From Kitasatospora purpeofusca (GTDB lineage Bacteria; Actinomycetota; Actinomycetes; Streptomycetales; Streptomycetaceae), in the NCBI RefSeq assembly GCF_000718025.1, contig NZ_JODS01000003.1:1-64000 (forward strand): DNA of 64,000 bases, written 5' to 3'. The notes beneath the pieces were generated by a model that saw nothing but the letters and a program-made list of their open reading frames with translations, had not been told where the DNA came from and ran no database searches. The translations under genes and the position numbers were made by a program. Of the stretch, positions 24,775-33,238 are shown piece after piece. The first letter of the stretch is position 1. Each line of letters begins with the position of its first letter.

Positions 24775-26877
24775 ATGACGCGACGGTCCGCCGACTCAAT
24801 CGCGTTCAACGTCCTGGAACTGCTGGCCAGCGAGGCTCCGGCCGCCCAACTGGCGGAGCTGGTCGAGCAGGCCCGGCGGAGCTGCGAGTCCGCCCCGGAG
24901 CGGGAGGCGATCTGCCGGATCGAGCAGCTCGGCCTGTCCATCCGCTCCCGGTCCCAGCAGCGGCGCCGCCGCGAGGCCGGGCTGGCCGCGCTCGCCGACA
25001 CCGCCCGCGACCTGGCCCTGCCCTACGAACTCGACAGCCTGCTGCGGGTGATCACCCGCCGGGCCCGGCTGCTGCTGGGCGCCGACCTCTCCTGCCTCAC
25101 CACCGCCGAACCGGCCGGCGGCGACAGCGCCCCCGGACCGGTCCGGATCCGCACCACCGACGGCCCGAGCGCCTCGCTGCGGGTCGGCCTGGCCGTCCCC
25201 GACGGCTTCGGCCTGGGCGGCGGCGTACCGGCCGACCCGGGACCGTTCTGGACCCCGGACTTCCTCGTGGACGAGCGGATCCGGCGCAGCCCGGTGGTCG
25301 ACGGGGCGATCCGCGCCGAGGGGCTGCGCGCCGTGATGGCCGTCCCGCTCGGCCACCGCGCCCGCCCGTTCGGCACCCTGTACGTCGCCGAACGCGCGGT
25401 GCGCTACTTCACCACCGACGAGATCTCGCTGATGGCCGCGCTCGGCGACCTCGCCGGGGTGGCGATCGAGAAGGCCCGGCTGCTGGAGCGCGCCGCCCGG
25501 ACCGCCCCCGCCGCGGCGACCCCGGCCCGCAACGACGACCCGGCCGCCCCGGCCGGCGCCGCCGACCCGGCCGCCGAACTCGCCGAGGCCCACCGCGCCC
25601 TGGTCGACCTGGCGCTCTCCGGCCGCGACCCGCACGCCCTGGTCCGCGACGCCGGCCGCCGGCTCGACCTCGGCCTGCGGGTGTACGCGAGCGACGGCAC
25701 CGTGCTGGCCTCGACCGGCGAACTGCCCGAACTCGACGGGCCGACCGTGGTCGCCACCGCCGTCGACACCCATGCGGCCGGCCGGCCGGTCCGGCTGGCC
25801 GGGCCGCTGTGGGCGGCCCCGGTCCGGGCCGGCTCCACCGATCTGGGCACCCTGCTCGCCCGGCCGACCGGCCGGCGGGCGGACCTGGCCGCGGAGTTCT
25901 GCCAGAGCATCGCCCAGGCGGTGGCGGTCGCCCTGCTGCTGGAGGGCCAGCGCTCGGCCGCCCCGGTCCGCCTGGTGGGCGACGAACTGCTCGACGAACT
26001 GCTGAGCAGTCCGCAGCGCCCGCCCCGCCAGCTCGACGTCCGGGCCCGCCGGCTCGGCATCGACCTGTCCGCGGCGCACGTCCTGGTGGTCGCCCGGCCC
26101 GAGGGCGAGGCCCAGGGCAGGACCGCGACCTGGGCCGGGCTGTACGCCCACCGGATGAGCGGCCTCAAACGCGTCCACAACGGCCGGGCGGTGCTGCTGC
26201 TGCCCGGCAGCGACCCGGGCCGGGCCGCCCGCGCGGTCGCCGAGGAGCTCACCCCGCTGCTCGGCCTGCCGGTGACGGTCGGCGCGGCCGGGCCGGTCAG
26301 CGATCCGACGTCGGTCTTCCACGGCTACCAGGAGGCGCTGCGCTGCCTGGACGCGATGACCTCGCTGGGCGCGGTCGGCCGTGCCGCCTCGGCCCGCGAA
26401 CTCGGCTTCGTGGGCGTCCTGCTGGCCGACAACCACGATGTCGAGGGGTTCATCGAGTCGGCGGTCGGCCCGGTGCTCGACTACGACCGGCAGCGGCTGA
26501 CCGAGCTGACCCGCACCCTCCAGGCCTGGTTCGACACCGGCAACAGCCCGACCCACGCCGCCCAGCGGCTGCACGTCCACCCCAACACGGTGGCCCGCCG
26601 GCTGGAGCGGATCGGCGAACTGCTCGGCCCGGACTGGCTGAAGCCCGAGCGGTCCTTCGAGATCCAGCTCGCGCTCCGGCTCAGCCGGGTGCGCCGCACC
26701 CTGCTCGACCGGGTCGCCCGCGCCGACCCCGGCCGTCCCGGGGACGCGGCGGGCGACCCGACCGGCGATCCGACGCGCGACCCGACGCGCGACCCGACGC
26801 GCGACCGGTGGGGCGGTCCGACCGGCAGCCCGACCGACCGCCCGGACCGGACCGACCGGACCGGCCCCGCCGGCTGA
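24775..26877 (+). CDS. GAF domain-containing PucR/CdaR-family transcriptional regulator
   Basis: A 700-residue regulator. About residues 75-235 form a GAF domain, which binds small ligands; 260-500 hold a divergent central region with VLVVARPEGE and a GGDEF-like CdaR fold; the C-terminal PucR helix-turn-helix is at about 575-640 (FDTGNSPTHAAQRLHVHP followed by NTVARRLERI). Proteins of this design usually activate catabolic or biosynthetic genes in response to a metabolite. ATG 24775 follows GGGAGGGAAGG. The last 50 residues are Asp/Pro/Thr/Arg repeats from 12-base DNA units. It is the best candidate for the cluster's pathway-specific activator. Confidence 0.87.
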   Translation: MTRRSADSIAFNVLELLASEAPAAQLAELVEQARRSCESAPEREAICRIEQLGLSIRSRSQQRRRREAGLAALADTARDLALPYELDSLLRVITRRARLLLGADLSCLTTAEPAGGDSAPGPVRIRTTDGPSASLRVGLAVPDGFGLGGGVPADPGPFWTPDFLVDERIRRSPVVDGAIRAEGLRAVMAVPLGHRARPFGTLYVAERAVRYFTTDEISLMAALGDLAGVAIEKARLLERAARTAPAAATPARNDDPAAPAGAADPAAELAEAHRALVDLALSGRDPHALVRDAGRRLDLGLRVYASDGTVLASTGELPELDGPTVVATAVDTHAAGRPVRLAGPLWAAPVRAGSTDLGTLLARPTGRRADLAAEFCQSIAQAVAVALLLEGQRSAAPVRLVGDELLDELLSSPQRPPRQLDVRARRLGIDLSAAHVLVVARPEGEAQGRTATWAGLYAHRMSGLKRVHNGRAVLLLPGSDPGRAARAVAEELTPLLGLPVTVGAAGPVSDPTSVFHGYQEALRCLDAMTSLGAVGRAASARELGFVGVLLADNHDVEGFIESAVGPVLDYDRQRLTELTRTLQAWFDTGNSPTHAAQRLHVHPNTVARRLERIGELLGPDWLKPERSFEIQLALRLSRVRRTLLDRVARADPGRPGDAAGDPTGDPTRDPTRDPTRDRWGGPTGSPTDRPDRTDRTGPAG
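26755..26802. repeat. Twelve-base microrepeat in the regulator's C-terminus
   Basis: Four units of the GACCCGACGCGC type (26755, 26767, 26779, 26791) encode DPTG-DPTR-DPTR-DPTR. Confidence 0.9.
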
Positions 26878-26889
26878 CCCCGCCGCGCC

Positions 26890-26972
26890 GCTACAACCGG
26901 ACAGCACCCCGGTACAGCCGGTCGGCATCCCGGTACAGCCGCTCGCCACCTCAGTACAGCCGGTCGTCGCCG
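26890..26972. repeat. 21-base tandem repeat at the convergence of the regulator and IS701-like genes
   Basis: Units CGGTACAGCCGGTCGGCAT.., at 26910-26930, 26931-26951 and 26952-26972, with a decayed copy before them. The rightmost unit is the coding end (DDRLY) of the IS701-like gene, so the array looks like a duplication of that gene's last codons. Confidence 0.75.
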
Positions 26973-28168
26973 CGGGCCAGCACCGCGACCGCGTGCGCCG
27001 CCGAGGCCAGGGTGATGTGCCGGTGCCAGCCGCCGAACGAGCGGCCCGCGAAGTCCCGCACCCCGACCCGGTCGGCGGTCCTGGTGAAGTCCAGGTCCAC
27101 CCGGTCGGACAGCCGGGCCAGCCGCACCAGCGCCGCCACCGGCAGGTCCACCAGGTCGGTGAGCCACAGCTCGGCCGGCCAGCGCCCGCCGGCCGAGCCC
27201 ATCCCGAGCAGCAGCAGCTCCCCGCCGCCGCGCCGGCCCCGGCCCTGGCGGGCGGCCCCGGGCCCGGCCGGACGCACCCGGACGGCGGCGACCAGTCCGC
27301 CGCGCAGCTCGCCGGACGGGTCGGACCAGACCACCGGCCGGCGCAGTTCCCGGGCCGCGGTGAGCAGTTGGCAGGCGGGCCCCGGTCCGGCCGGGTGGCC
27401 GGGCAGCGGCGCGACCGGCCGCAGCGGGAACGAGCCGGAGATCCGGGCCAGCATCGGCAGCCGCTCGCCCCGCATCCGGCGCACCAGCCGCAGCCCGTCG
27501 GCGTCCCTGGCGTCCGCGACCACCGGGCGCACCGGCAGCCCCCAGCGGGCCGGCAGGCCGAGCACCGCCTCCAGGGCGCAGTCGCCGAGGCTCTCCGCGT
27601 CGACCTCGTCGGGTATCAGCGCCTGGCTGCGCCTCGGCGCGTCCTCCAGCCAGGTCCGCGGCAGGTGCAGCCGCCAGTTGACCGGGCCGCTGAAGCTCTC
27701 CGACGCGGCCCAGACGCCCACCGCCTGCTGGGCGTTGAGCACCTGGCCGAGGGCCGGGATGAAGCGGCGGTCCACCCCCACCGAGTGGTCGCCGGCCTTG
27801 GGGACGACCATCGGCCGCAGCACGTAGGCCTGCGGCGGGGCGATCCGGGCGAGGTGCTGGGCCAGTGCCTGGCGGACCGGGCCCCAGTCCCAGGTGGAGC
27901 TGGTGATGAAGTGGTGCAGGCTCTGCTCGGCGGCCGGGCCGCCGACCACCGTGGCGATGTTGCGGATCGACTTGCGTCCGCGTGCGCCCAGCAGCCCGCG
28001 CAGGTACTGGGCGCCCTTGCGCCGCTGGTCGCTGCGCGGCAGCGAGGCGAACAGCACGCCGCACAGCTCCTTGAGCAGCACCTCGTGCGAGGCGTCGAGC
28101 AACTGCGCGTCCTCCGGCGGAGCCTGGGGGTCCGTCGGCAGGGTTCGGGTCATGGCCGGGCCGCTCAT
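26951..28168 (-). CDS. IS701-like DDE transposase homologue, probably domesticated
   Basis: A 405-residue protein with the overall pattern of IS701-family transposases: N-terminal LCGVLFASLPRSDQRRKGAQYLRGLL, then HHFITSSTWDW, HSVGVDRRFIPALGQV and VVADARDADG. In active members the second domain begins with an Asp-Asp-Thr-Gly strand and a later DAGYG motif; here the first is replaced by VVPKAGDHSVG and the second by DARDADG, so catalysis is doubtful. No terminal inverted repeats or target duplications are visible. Similar solitary genes recur in streptomycete biosynthetic clusters and may regulate them. ATG 28168 has GAGGGGG upstream. A dead insertion relic is the alternative. Confidence 0.78.
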   Translation of the reverse strand: MSGPAMTRTLPTDPQAPPEDAQLLDASHEVLLKELCGVLFASLPRSDQRRKGAQYLRGLLGARGRKSIRNIATVVGGPAAEQSLHHFITSSTWDWGPVRQALAQHLARIAPPQAYVLRPMVVPKAGDHSVGVDRRFIPALGQVLNAQQAVGVWAASESFSGPVNWRLHLPRTWLEDAPRRSQALIPDEVDAESLGDCALEAVLGLPARWGLPVRPVVADARDADGLRLVRRMRGERLPMLARISGSFPLRPVAPLPGHPAGPGPACQLLTAARELRRPVVWSDPSGELRGGLVAAVRVRPAGPGAARQGRGRRGGGELLLLGMGSAGGRWPAELWLTDLVDLPVAALVRLARLSDRVDLDFTRTADRVGVRDFAGRSFGGWHRHITLASAAHAVAVLARGDDRLY

Positions 28169-28339
28169 CGGTCCCCCTCGAATGGCGGATGACTGCGCCG
28201 TGCTCACGCTAGGGCGCGCGCGCCGCTCCGCTAAGGTGCGCGGCCCACCCGTCCGGCGCGGACGGTGGTGGCCCGGCCACCGGGGTCCCGACCGCCGGTG
28301 CGGCGGGTCCGGATTCCGGTGTGCCGGGCCGGTGCCCGG

Positions 28340-29188
28340 TCAGGCGGTGAAGTCGGCCACGTGGTCGCGGGCCCACTCGGCGAAGGTCCGGGCGGGGCGG
28401 CCGGTGAGCTGCTCCACCGTGTCGGACACCTCGGTCGGGACGCCGTCGGAGTTGGCCCAGTAGCCGACCACCGCGTCCATCACCCAGATCGGGACGATCG
28501 GGGCGAGGGCCTCGCGCGCCTCGGCGTCGGTCAGCTCCTCGAACTCCAGCGGTCGCCCGAGCGCCTCGGCCAGGTCGGCGAGCTGCTCGCGCTGGGTGAT
28601 CGACCGGGGGCCGCTGATGAAGTACGCCCGGTTCTCGTGACCCTCGCCGGTGAGCGCCGCCACCGCGACCGCGGCGATGTCCTTCTCGTGGATCGCGTCG
28701 CTGTGCGACTCGGGGTACGGGAAGCGGATCCGCCCCTCGGCCCGGATCGACTCCGGCCAGCCCCACATCAGGATGTTGGTGGCGAAGTTGTGCGGCCGCA
28801 GGAAGGTGTACGCGATCCCGGAGGCGAGGACGGCGTCCTCGACCGCGCGGTGCATCTCCACGATCGGCTTCTGCACCGGGAAGGCGTCCACCACGGTCTG
28901 CGAGGAGAGCACCACGACGTGCCGCACGCCGGCCTCCCGCGCCGCGGCGAGGAAGCCCGCCGTGCCCTGCGGCACCGCGTAGAGGAACACCTTGTCGACG
29001 CCGGCCAGCGCCGGGCCGTAGGTGTCCGGGTCGGTGAGGTCGAGCGCCGCGGCGTCGACCGGGGCGGGCGGTGCCAGCTTCTCCGGGGTCCGGGCTCCGG
29101 CCCGGACGTCGGCGCCGGCCGCCAGCAGCTGCGCCAGCACCTCGGCGCCGACCTGGCCGGTCGCCCCGGTGACGAGGATCTTGCCCAT
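28340..29188 (-). CDS. NmrA-like/SDR-a family NAD(P)H-binding protein (QorB-like)
   Basis: A 282-residue atypical short-chain dehydrogenase. The nucleotide-binding TGATGQVGAEVL begins at residue 7 and there is no classical YxxxK catalytic pair, as in NmrA and quinone reductase QorB (YtfG). Such proteins reduce quinones or sense the NADP pool. ATG 29188 is clear from the alignment of the Rossmann motif. It is downstream of and codirectional with the acyltransferase gene, across a G-rich repeat. I place it outside the biosynthetic cluster, though only about 170 bases separate it from the IS701-like gene. Confidence 0.87.
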   Translation of the reverse strand: MGKILVTGATGQVGAEVLAQLLAAGADVRAGARTPEKLAPPAPVDAAALDLTDPDTYGPALAGVDKVFLYAVPQGTAGFLAAAREAGVRHVVVLSSQTVVDAFPVQKPIVEMHRAVEDAVLASGIAYTFLRPHNFATNILMWGWPESIRAEGRIRFPYPESHSDAIHEKDIAAVAVAALTGEGHENRAYFISGPRSITQREQLADLAEALGRPLEFEELTDAEAREALAPIVPIWVMDAVVGYWANSDGVPTEVSDTVEQLTGRPARTFAEWARDHVADFTA

Positions 29189-29206
29189 GGGTACGGCTCG
29201 CTTTCG

Positions 29207-29259
29207 AAGGTGGGAGGTGGGAGGTGGGAGTCAGGAGGTGGGACTCAGGAGGTGGGAGC
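29207..29259. repeat. G-rich AGGTGGGA direct repeats
   Basis: Six short units of the GGAGGTGGGA type run through the end of the acyltransferase gene and the spacer before the NmrA-like gene. The strand has several GGG tracts, so G-quadruplex formation is possible; slippage expansion is the simplest explanation. Confidence 0.75.
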
Positions 29260-30435
29260 GGGGCCGGCCGGCTTGCGGCGCGGTGAGGAGAACCGCTTGG
29301 TGATCGGTGCCTCGACCAGCCGGTAGAGGATCCAGGAGAGCAGCACGGTGACGCCGATCGCGAGCAGCAGCAGGCCGATGCCCTCGGGCGTCGAGTACAG
29401 CTTGGTGCCGAGCAGGTCGCGCATCTCGGTCAGCACGATGAAGTGCAGCAGGTAGAAGGCGAAGGAGATCTCCCCGAGCCAGGTCATCGCCCGGTTGCGG
29501 AAGGGCGTGAACCGGCCGTCCCGGTCGGCGATCGCGGCGGAGGCGACCAGCAGCGCGATCGGCACCACGGTGGTGACCCGCTGCGCGTACAGGTAGGGCA
29601 CCCAGCGGGTGGCGACGTAGCCGGCCACCAGGAGCAGGCCCGACCACACCATGCCGATGTCGCGCCAGCGGCCGGAGCGCACCGCGAGGGCGACCAGGAT
29701 GCCGAGCGCGAAGTCCAGCAGCCGCACCGGCGGGAGCACGTAGGAGAACCAGTACTGCACCACCGAGGAGTCGTAGCCGCCGGGGACGCCCGGGGTGTCG
29801 GGCAGCACCAGGTAGGCCAGCGCCGGGGTGGCGACGATGGCGGCGACGGTGCCGCCGATCCAGAGGAACAGCCGCTCCGGCCGGATCCGCCGCAGCGCCC
29901 GGTGCAGCAGCGGGAAGGAGAGGTAGAAGACCAGCTCGGCGCCGAGCGACCAGCTCGGCGGGTCGACGCTGAAGTAGGTGTTGAAGTCGGGTATCCAGAC
30001 CTGCAGCATCAGCAGGTTCAGGACGGCCGTGCGGACCGGGGTGTAGGAGCCCGCGAAGAAGATCATGGCCAGCGCCCAGGCGACCACGTAGTTCGGGACG
30101 ATCTTGACCATCCGGCGCCGCCAGAAGCCGGTGGCGGTGTCGCCCGGGCGGGCCGACCAGGTGAGCACGAAGCCGCTGAGCACGAAGAAGAACGCCACCC
30201 CGAGGCCGCCGGCCTGGTCGGCGAGGTCGACGAAGCGGAACTCGGTGCTGTCGTCGGCGAAGAACCGCAGGGTCGGGATCGGCAGGGCGGCGTGGTACGC
30301 GAAGACCGCAAGGGCGGCGGGGAAGCGCAGGCCGGTCAGGGACGGCAGACGACTGGCGGAGGGCTGCGTCGTCCGCGCTCCGCTCCCGCCGGCGGGTCTC
30401 GGTCCCGGCTGGGCGAGGAGTCGGTCGGTGGCCAT
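29245..30435 (-). CDS. Acyltransferase family 3 (OafA-like) integral membrane protein
   Basis: A 396-residue polytopic membrane acyltransferase with about ten hydrophobic helices. The diagnostic start SLTGLRFPAALAVFAYHAA carries the family's conserved Arg and His, followed by FFFVLSGFVLTWS and RRMVKIVPNYVVAW, as in OafA/YrhL proteins that O-acylate sugars, peptidoglycan or macrolides at the membrane. No SGNH domain follows. The first 28 residues are Pro/Gly-rich. Its role is unclear; modifying a cell-envelope glycan is most likely, tailoring a secondary metabolite is possible. Confidence 0.9.
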   Translation of the reverse strand: MATDRLLAQPGPRPAGGSGARTTQPSASRLPSLTGLRFPAALAVFAYHAALPIPTLRFFADDSTEFRFVDLADQAGGLGVAFFFVLSGFVLTWSARPGDTATGFWRRRMVKIVPNYVVAWALAMIFFAGSYTPVRTAVLNLLMLQVWIPDFNTYFSVDPPSWSLGAELVFYLSFPLLHRALRRIRPERLFLWIGGTVAAIVATPALAYLVLPDTPGVPGGYDSSVVQYWFSYVLPPVRLLDFALGILVALAVRSGRWRDIGMVWSGLLLVAGYVATRWVPYLYAQRVTTVVPIALLVASAAIADRDGRFTPFRNRAMTWLGEISFAFYLLHFIVLTEMRDLLGTKLYSTPEGIGLLLLAIGVTVLLSWILYRLVEAPITKRFSSPRRKPAGPAPTS

Positions 30436-30532
30436 GTGGTTCCGTCCTTGGGTGTCGAGCGGTGGGTCGGACCAGTAGCAGGCCGTCCCGACCCGGAGGC
30501 CAAGTAAACTACTCCGTGCAGATGAGAGATTG

Positions 30533-30544
30533 CACCGATCGGTG
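30533..30544. promoter_or_regulatory. Perfect palindrome CACCGATCGGTG in a divergent promoter region
   Basis: A 12-base palindrome overlapping a TTGCAC element sits between the leftward acyltransferase and the rightward quinone reductase. It looks like a TetR-type operator, but no TetR gene adjoins it. Confidence 0.5.
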
Positions 30545-30667
30545 TAGCATCTATGTCAGGTCGGGGGACACCCCGTCCCCGTCCGGCTTTCCGCCCGAGA
30601 CCAGGGAGTTGACGAACGATGCCGCGATCCGCCGCCGCCCGTCCGCGCCTCCCGCAGGATCGGCCCC

Positions 30668-31651
30668 ATGCGTGCAGCGTTCATCCCGAGGCTCGGACCG
30701 GCGTCGGACATCCGCTACGGCGAGGTGCCCGAGCCGGTCCCCGGGCCCACCGATGTCCTGGTCGACGTGGCCGCCGTCTCGGTCAACCCGGTCGACACCT
30801 TCGTCCGCTCGGGGCTCTTCCGGACCCCCCTGCCCTTCCCGTTCGTGATCGGCCGGGACCTCGTGGGCACCGTGGCCCGGGCCGGCCCCGGCGCCCCCCG
30901 CTTCGCCCCCGGTGACCGCGTCTGGACCAACAGCCTCGGCCACGACGGCCGGCAGGGCGCGGCAGCCGAACGGGCCGCCGTCCCCGCCGACCGGCTCTAC
31001 CACCTGCCCCCCGGCGTGGACCCGACGACGGCCGTCGCCGTGGTCCACCCCGCCGCCACCGCCCACCTCGCCCTGTTCACCCACGGCGGGCTGCGCACCG
31101 GCGAGACCGTGCTGGTCGGGGGCGGCGGCGGCAACGTCGGCGGCGCCCTGATCGTGCTCGCCGCCGAGGCCGGCGCCCGGGTGGTCACCACCGCGCGGCC
31201 CGCCGACGCGGAGCACTGCCGGGCCCTCGGCGCCACCGAGGTCCTCGACTACCGCGCCCCCGACCTGCCCGACCTGGTCCGCGCCGCCTGCCCCGGCGGC
31301 ATCGACCTCCACCTCGACACCTCCGGCACCAACGACCTCACCACCGCCGTCGACCTGCTCGCCCCGCGCGGCCGGATCGTGCTGCTCGCCGGCGCCCGCT
31401 CCCGCCCCGAACTGCCCGCCGGACAGCTCTACATGAAGGACGGCTCGATCCGCGGGTTCGTCATCTCGCACGCCTCCGGCGCCGAACTCGCGGACGCGGC
31501 GGTCACCGTCAACCGGCTGCTCGCGGCCGGCCGGCTGCGGCCCCGGGCCCTGGAGGTCCGGCCGCTGAGCGCCGCCGCCGAGACCCACCAGCGGCTGGAG
31601 AAGGGCGAGTTGAACGGCCGCCGGGTGGTCCTGACGACGCCCGGCCGGTAG
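30668..31651 (+). CDS. NADPH:quinone reductase-like (MDR superfamily) protein
   Basis: A 327-residue zinc-independent medium-chain dehydrogenase/reductase. The N-terminal GroES-like domain includes VSVNPVDTFVRSGLF and GRDLVGTVARAG; the Rossmann segment is VLVGGGGGNVGGALIVLAAEAGA near residue 145. No structural-zinc cysteine cluster is seen. Such enzymes reduce quinones or enals with NADPH. ATG 30668 is preferred. It begins a probable run of three codirectional genes with the MFS transporter and hydrolase, which suggests a detoxification unit. Confidence 0.88.
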   Translation: MRAAFIPRLGPASDIRYGEVPEPVPGPTDVLVDVAAVSVNPVDTFVRSGLFRTPLPFPFVIGRDLVGTVARAGPGAPRFAPGDRVWTNSLGHDGRQGAAAERAAVPADRLYHLPPGVDPTTAVAVVHPAATAHLALFTHGGLRTGETVLVGGGGGNVGGALIVLAAEAGARVVTTARPADAEHCRALGATEVLDYRAPDLPDLVRAACPGGIDLHLDTSGTNDLTTAVDLLAPRGRIVLLAGARSRPELPAGQLYMKDGSIRGFVISHASGAELADAAVTVNRLLAAGRLRPRALEVRPLSAAAETHQRLEKGELNGRRVVLTTPGR

Positions 31652-31718
31652 CCGCCGAACGCCACAGCTACGCCGCCCCGTCCCCCGTCCGCTCCCCGAC
31701 GCCCCCGAAAGGCTCCCC

Positions 31719-33179
31719 ATGTCCCCGTCCGCCGACGCCGAGCAGACCGCCGGGCCACGCCGTTCGGGCCTCCTGCTGGCCCTGCTGGCGTTCGCCCAGT
31801 TGATCGTCTCGATCGACTACAACATCGTCTACGTGGCGCTCCCGGAGATCGGCAGCGGCCTCGACTTCTCCGCCCAGAACCTGCAGTGGGTGGTCAGCGC
31901 CTACGCCGTCGCCTTCGGCGGCTTCCTGCTCTTCGGCGGCCGCGCCTCCGACCTGTTCGGCCGCCGCCGGATGTTCGTGCTCGGCCTGCTGCTCTACGCC
32001 GGCTCCTCGCTGCTCGGCGGCCTCGCCAACACGCCCGGCCTGCTGATCGCGGCCCGCGCCCTCCAGGGCCTCGGCGGCGCCTTCCTGTTCCCCGCCACCC
32101 TCGCCCTGGTGGTGCTCAGCTTCACCGAGGGCCGCGAACGCAACCGGGCGCTCTCGGTCTGGGCCGCCGCCGGCGCCAGCGGCATGATCATCGGCTCGCT
32201 GGCCGGCGGGGTGCTCACCCAGGCCTTCGGCTGGGAGGCGGTGTTCTACGTCAACGTGCCGCTGGCCGGCGGCGCCGCGCTGCTCGCCCCCCGGCTGATC
32301 GGAGCCGACGGACCGCGCGACGGATCCCGCTCGTTCGACCTGCCCGGCGCGCTGACCGCCACCGCCGGGGCCACCCTGGTGGTCTTCACCCTGGTCCAGG
32401 GCCCCGCCTCCGGCTGGACCTCGCCGACCGTGCTCACCACCGCCGTGCTCGGCCTCGGACTGCTCGCCGCCTTCGTCGCGATCGAGTCCCGGACCGCCGA
32501 CCCGCTGATGCCGCTGCGGCTGTTCCGCAACCGCAACCTGTCCACCGGCGTGCTGACCACCTTCCTGTTCATGGCCAGCTTCGGCACCCTGCTGTACTTC
32601 CTGACCGTCTACTTCCAGACCGTGCACGAGTACAGCGCGCTGCGCACCGGCGTCGCCTTCCTGATCCCGATGGTCTGCGGCTTCGTCGGCTCCATGCTGG
32701 GCGGCCGGCTCGCCACCCGGTTCGGCGCCCGCAACACCCTGATCGCCTCCTACCTGCTCGGCGCGATCGGCACCGCCGCGACCGCGCTGACCATGGCGCC
32801 GGACGGCAGCTACGTCGCGCTGCTGCCCGGCCTGGTCGTCCTGAGCCTGTGCCAGGGCGTCATCTTCACCACGATGTTCTCCGCCTCCGCCACCGGCGTG
32901 CACCCCTACGAGCAGGGCATCGCCTCCGGCATCGTCTCCACCGGCCAGCAGGTCGGCAGCGCGGTGGGCCTCGGCATCCTGGTGGCGATCGCCAACGCCG
33001 GCACCGACGGCCTCACCGGCGAGGCCCTCCGCTCCGCCACCACCGACGGCCTGCGCACCGCCGTCCTGGTCGCCACCGGTGGCATCGTCGCACTCGTCCT
33101 GGTCGCGCTCGGCTTCGAGCGCGCCCCCCACCGGGCCGCGGCCGCCGCCGAGAACGCCTCCGCCAAGAGCCTCGCCTGA
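31719..33179 (+). CDS. MFS drug exporter, DHA2 (14-helix, EmrB/QacA) type
   Basis: A 486-residue major facilitator with 14 predicted transmembrane helices. The DHA2 motif LLFGGRASDLFGRRRMFVLG between helices 2 and 3 and the early IDYNIVYVALPEI strand of motif D1 are clear; motif C appears as GSLAGGVLTQAFGWEAVF. It should export a hydrophobic compound by proton antiport. It lies 67 bases after the quinone reductase and 59 before the hydrolase. It could serve the nearby biosynthetic cluster, which has no exporter of its own, but it is 3.5 kb beyond the last cluster gene, so that link is weak. Confidence 0.92.
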   Translation: MSPSADAEQTAGPRRSGLLLALLAFAQLIVSIDYNIVYVALPEIGSGLDFSAQNLQWVVSAYAVAFGGFLLFGGRASDLFGRRRMFVLGLLLYAGSSLLGGLANTPGLLIAARALQGLGGAFLFPATLALVVLSFTEGRERNRALSVWAAAGASGMIIGSLAGGVLTQAFGWEAVFYVNVPLAGGAALLAPRLIGADGPRDGSRSFDLPGALTATAGATLVVFTLVQGPASGWTSPTVLTTAVLGLGLLAAFVAIESRTADPLMPLRLFRNRNLSTGVLTTFLFMASFGTLLYFLTVYFQTVHEYSALRTGVAFLIPMVCGFVGSMLGGRLATRFGARNTLIASYLLGAIGTAATALTMAPDGSYVALLPGLVVLSLCQGVIFTTMFSASATGVHPYEQGIASGIVSTGQQVGSAVGLGILVAIANAGTDGLTGEALRSATTDGLRTAVLVATGGIVALVLVALGFERAPHRAAAAAENASAKSLA

Positions 33180-33238
33180 CCCCGACGCTCCCCCGCACCT
33201 CCCCCCGCCCCTTCCCCACTCCCGAGGAGAACCACGTC

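Noticed and set aside
26951..28168. Active insertion sequence IS701
   Set aside because: I see no terminal inverted repeats or target duplication, and key catalytic segments are changed.
7631..28168. bldA (TTA codon) control of the cluster
   Set aside because: A scan by eye found no TTA codon in the cluster genes; this is not exhaustive, so I make no claim.
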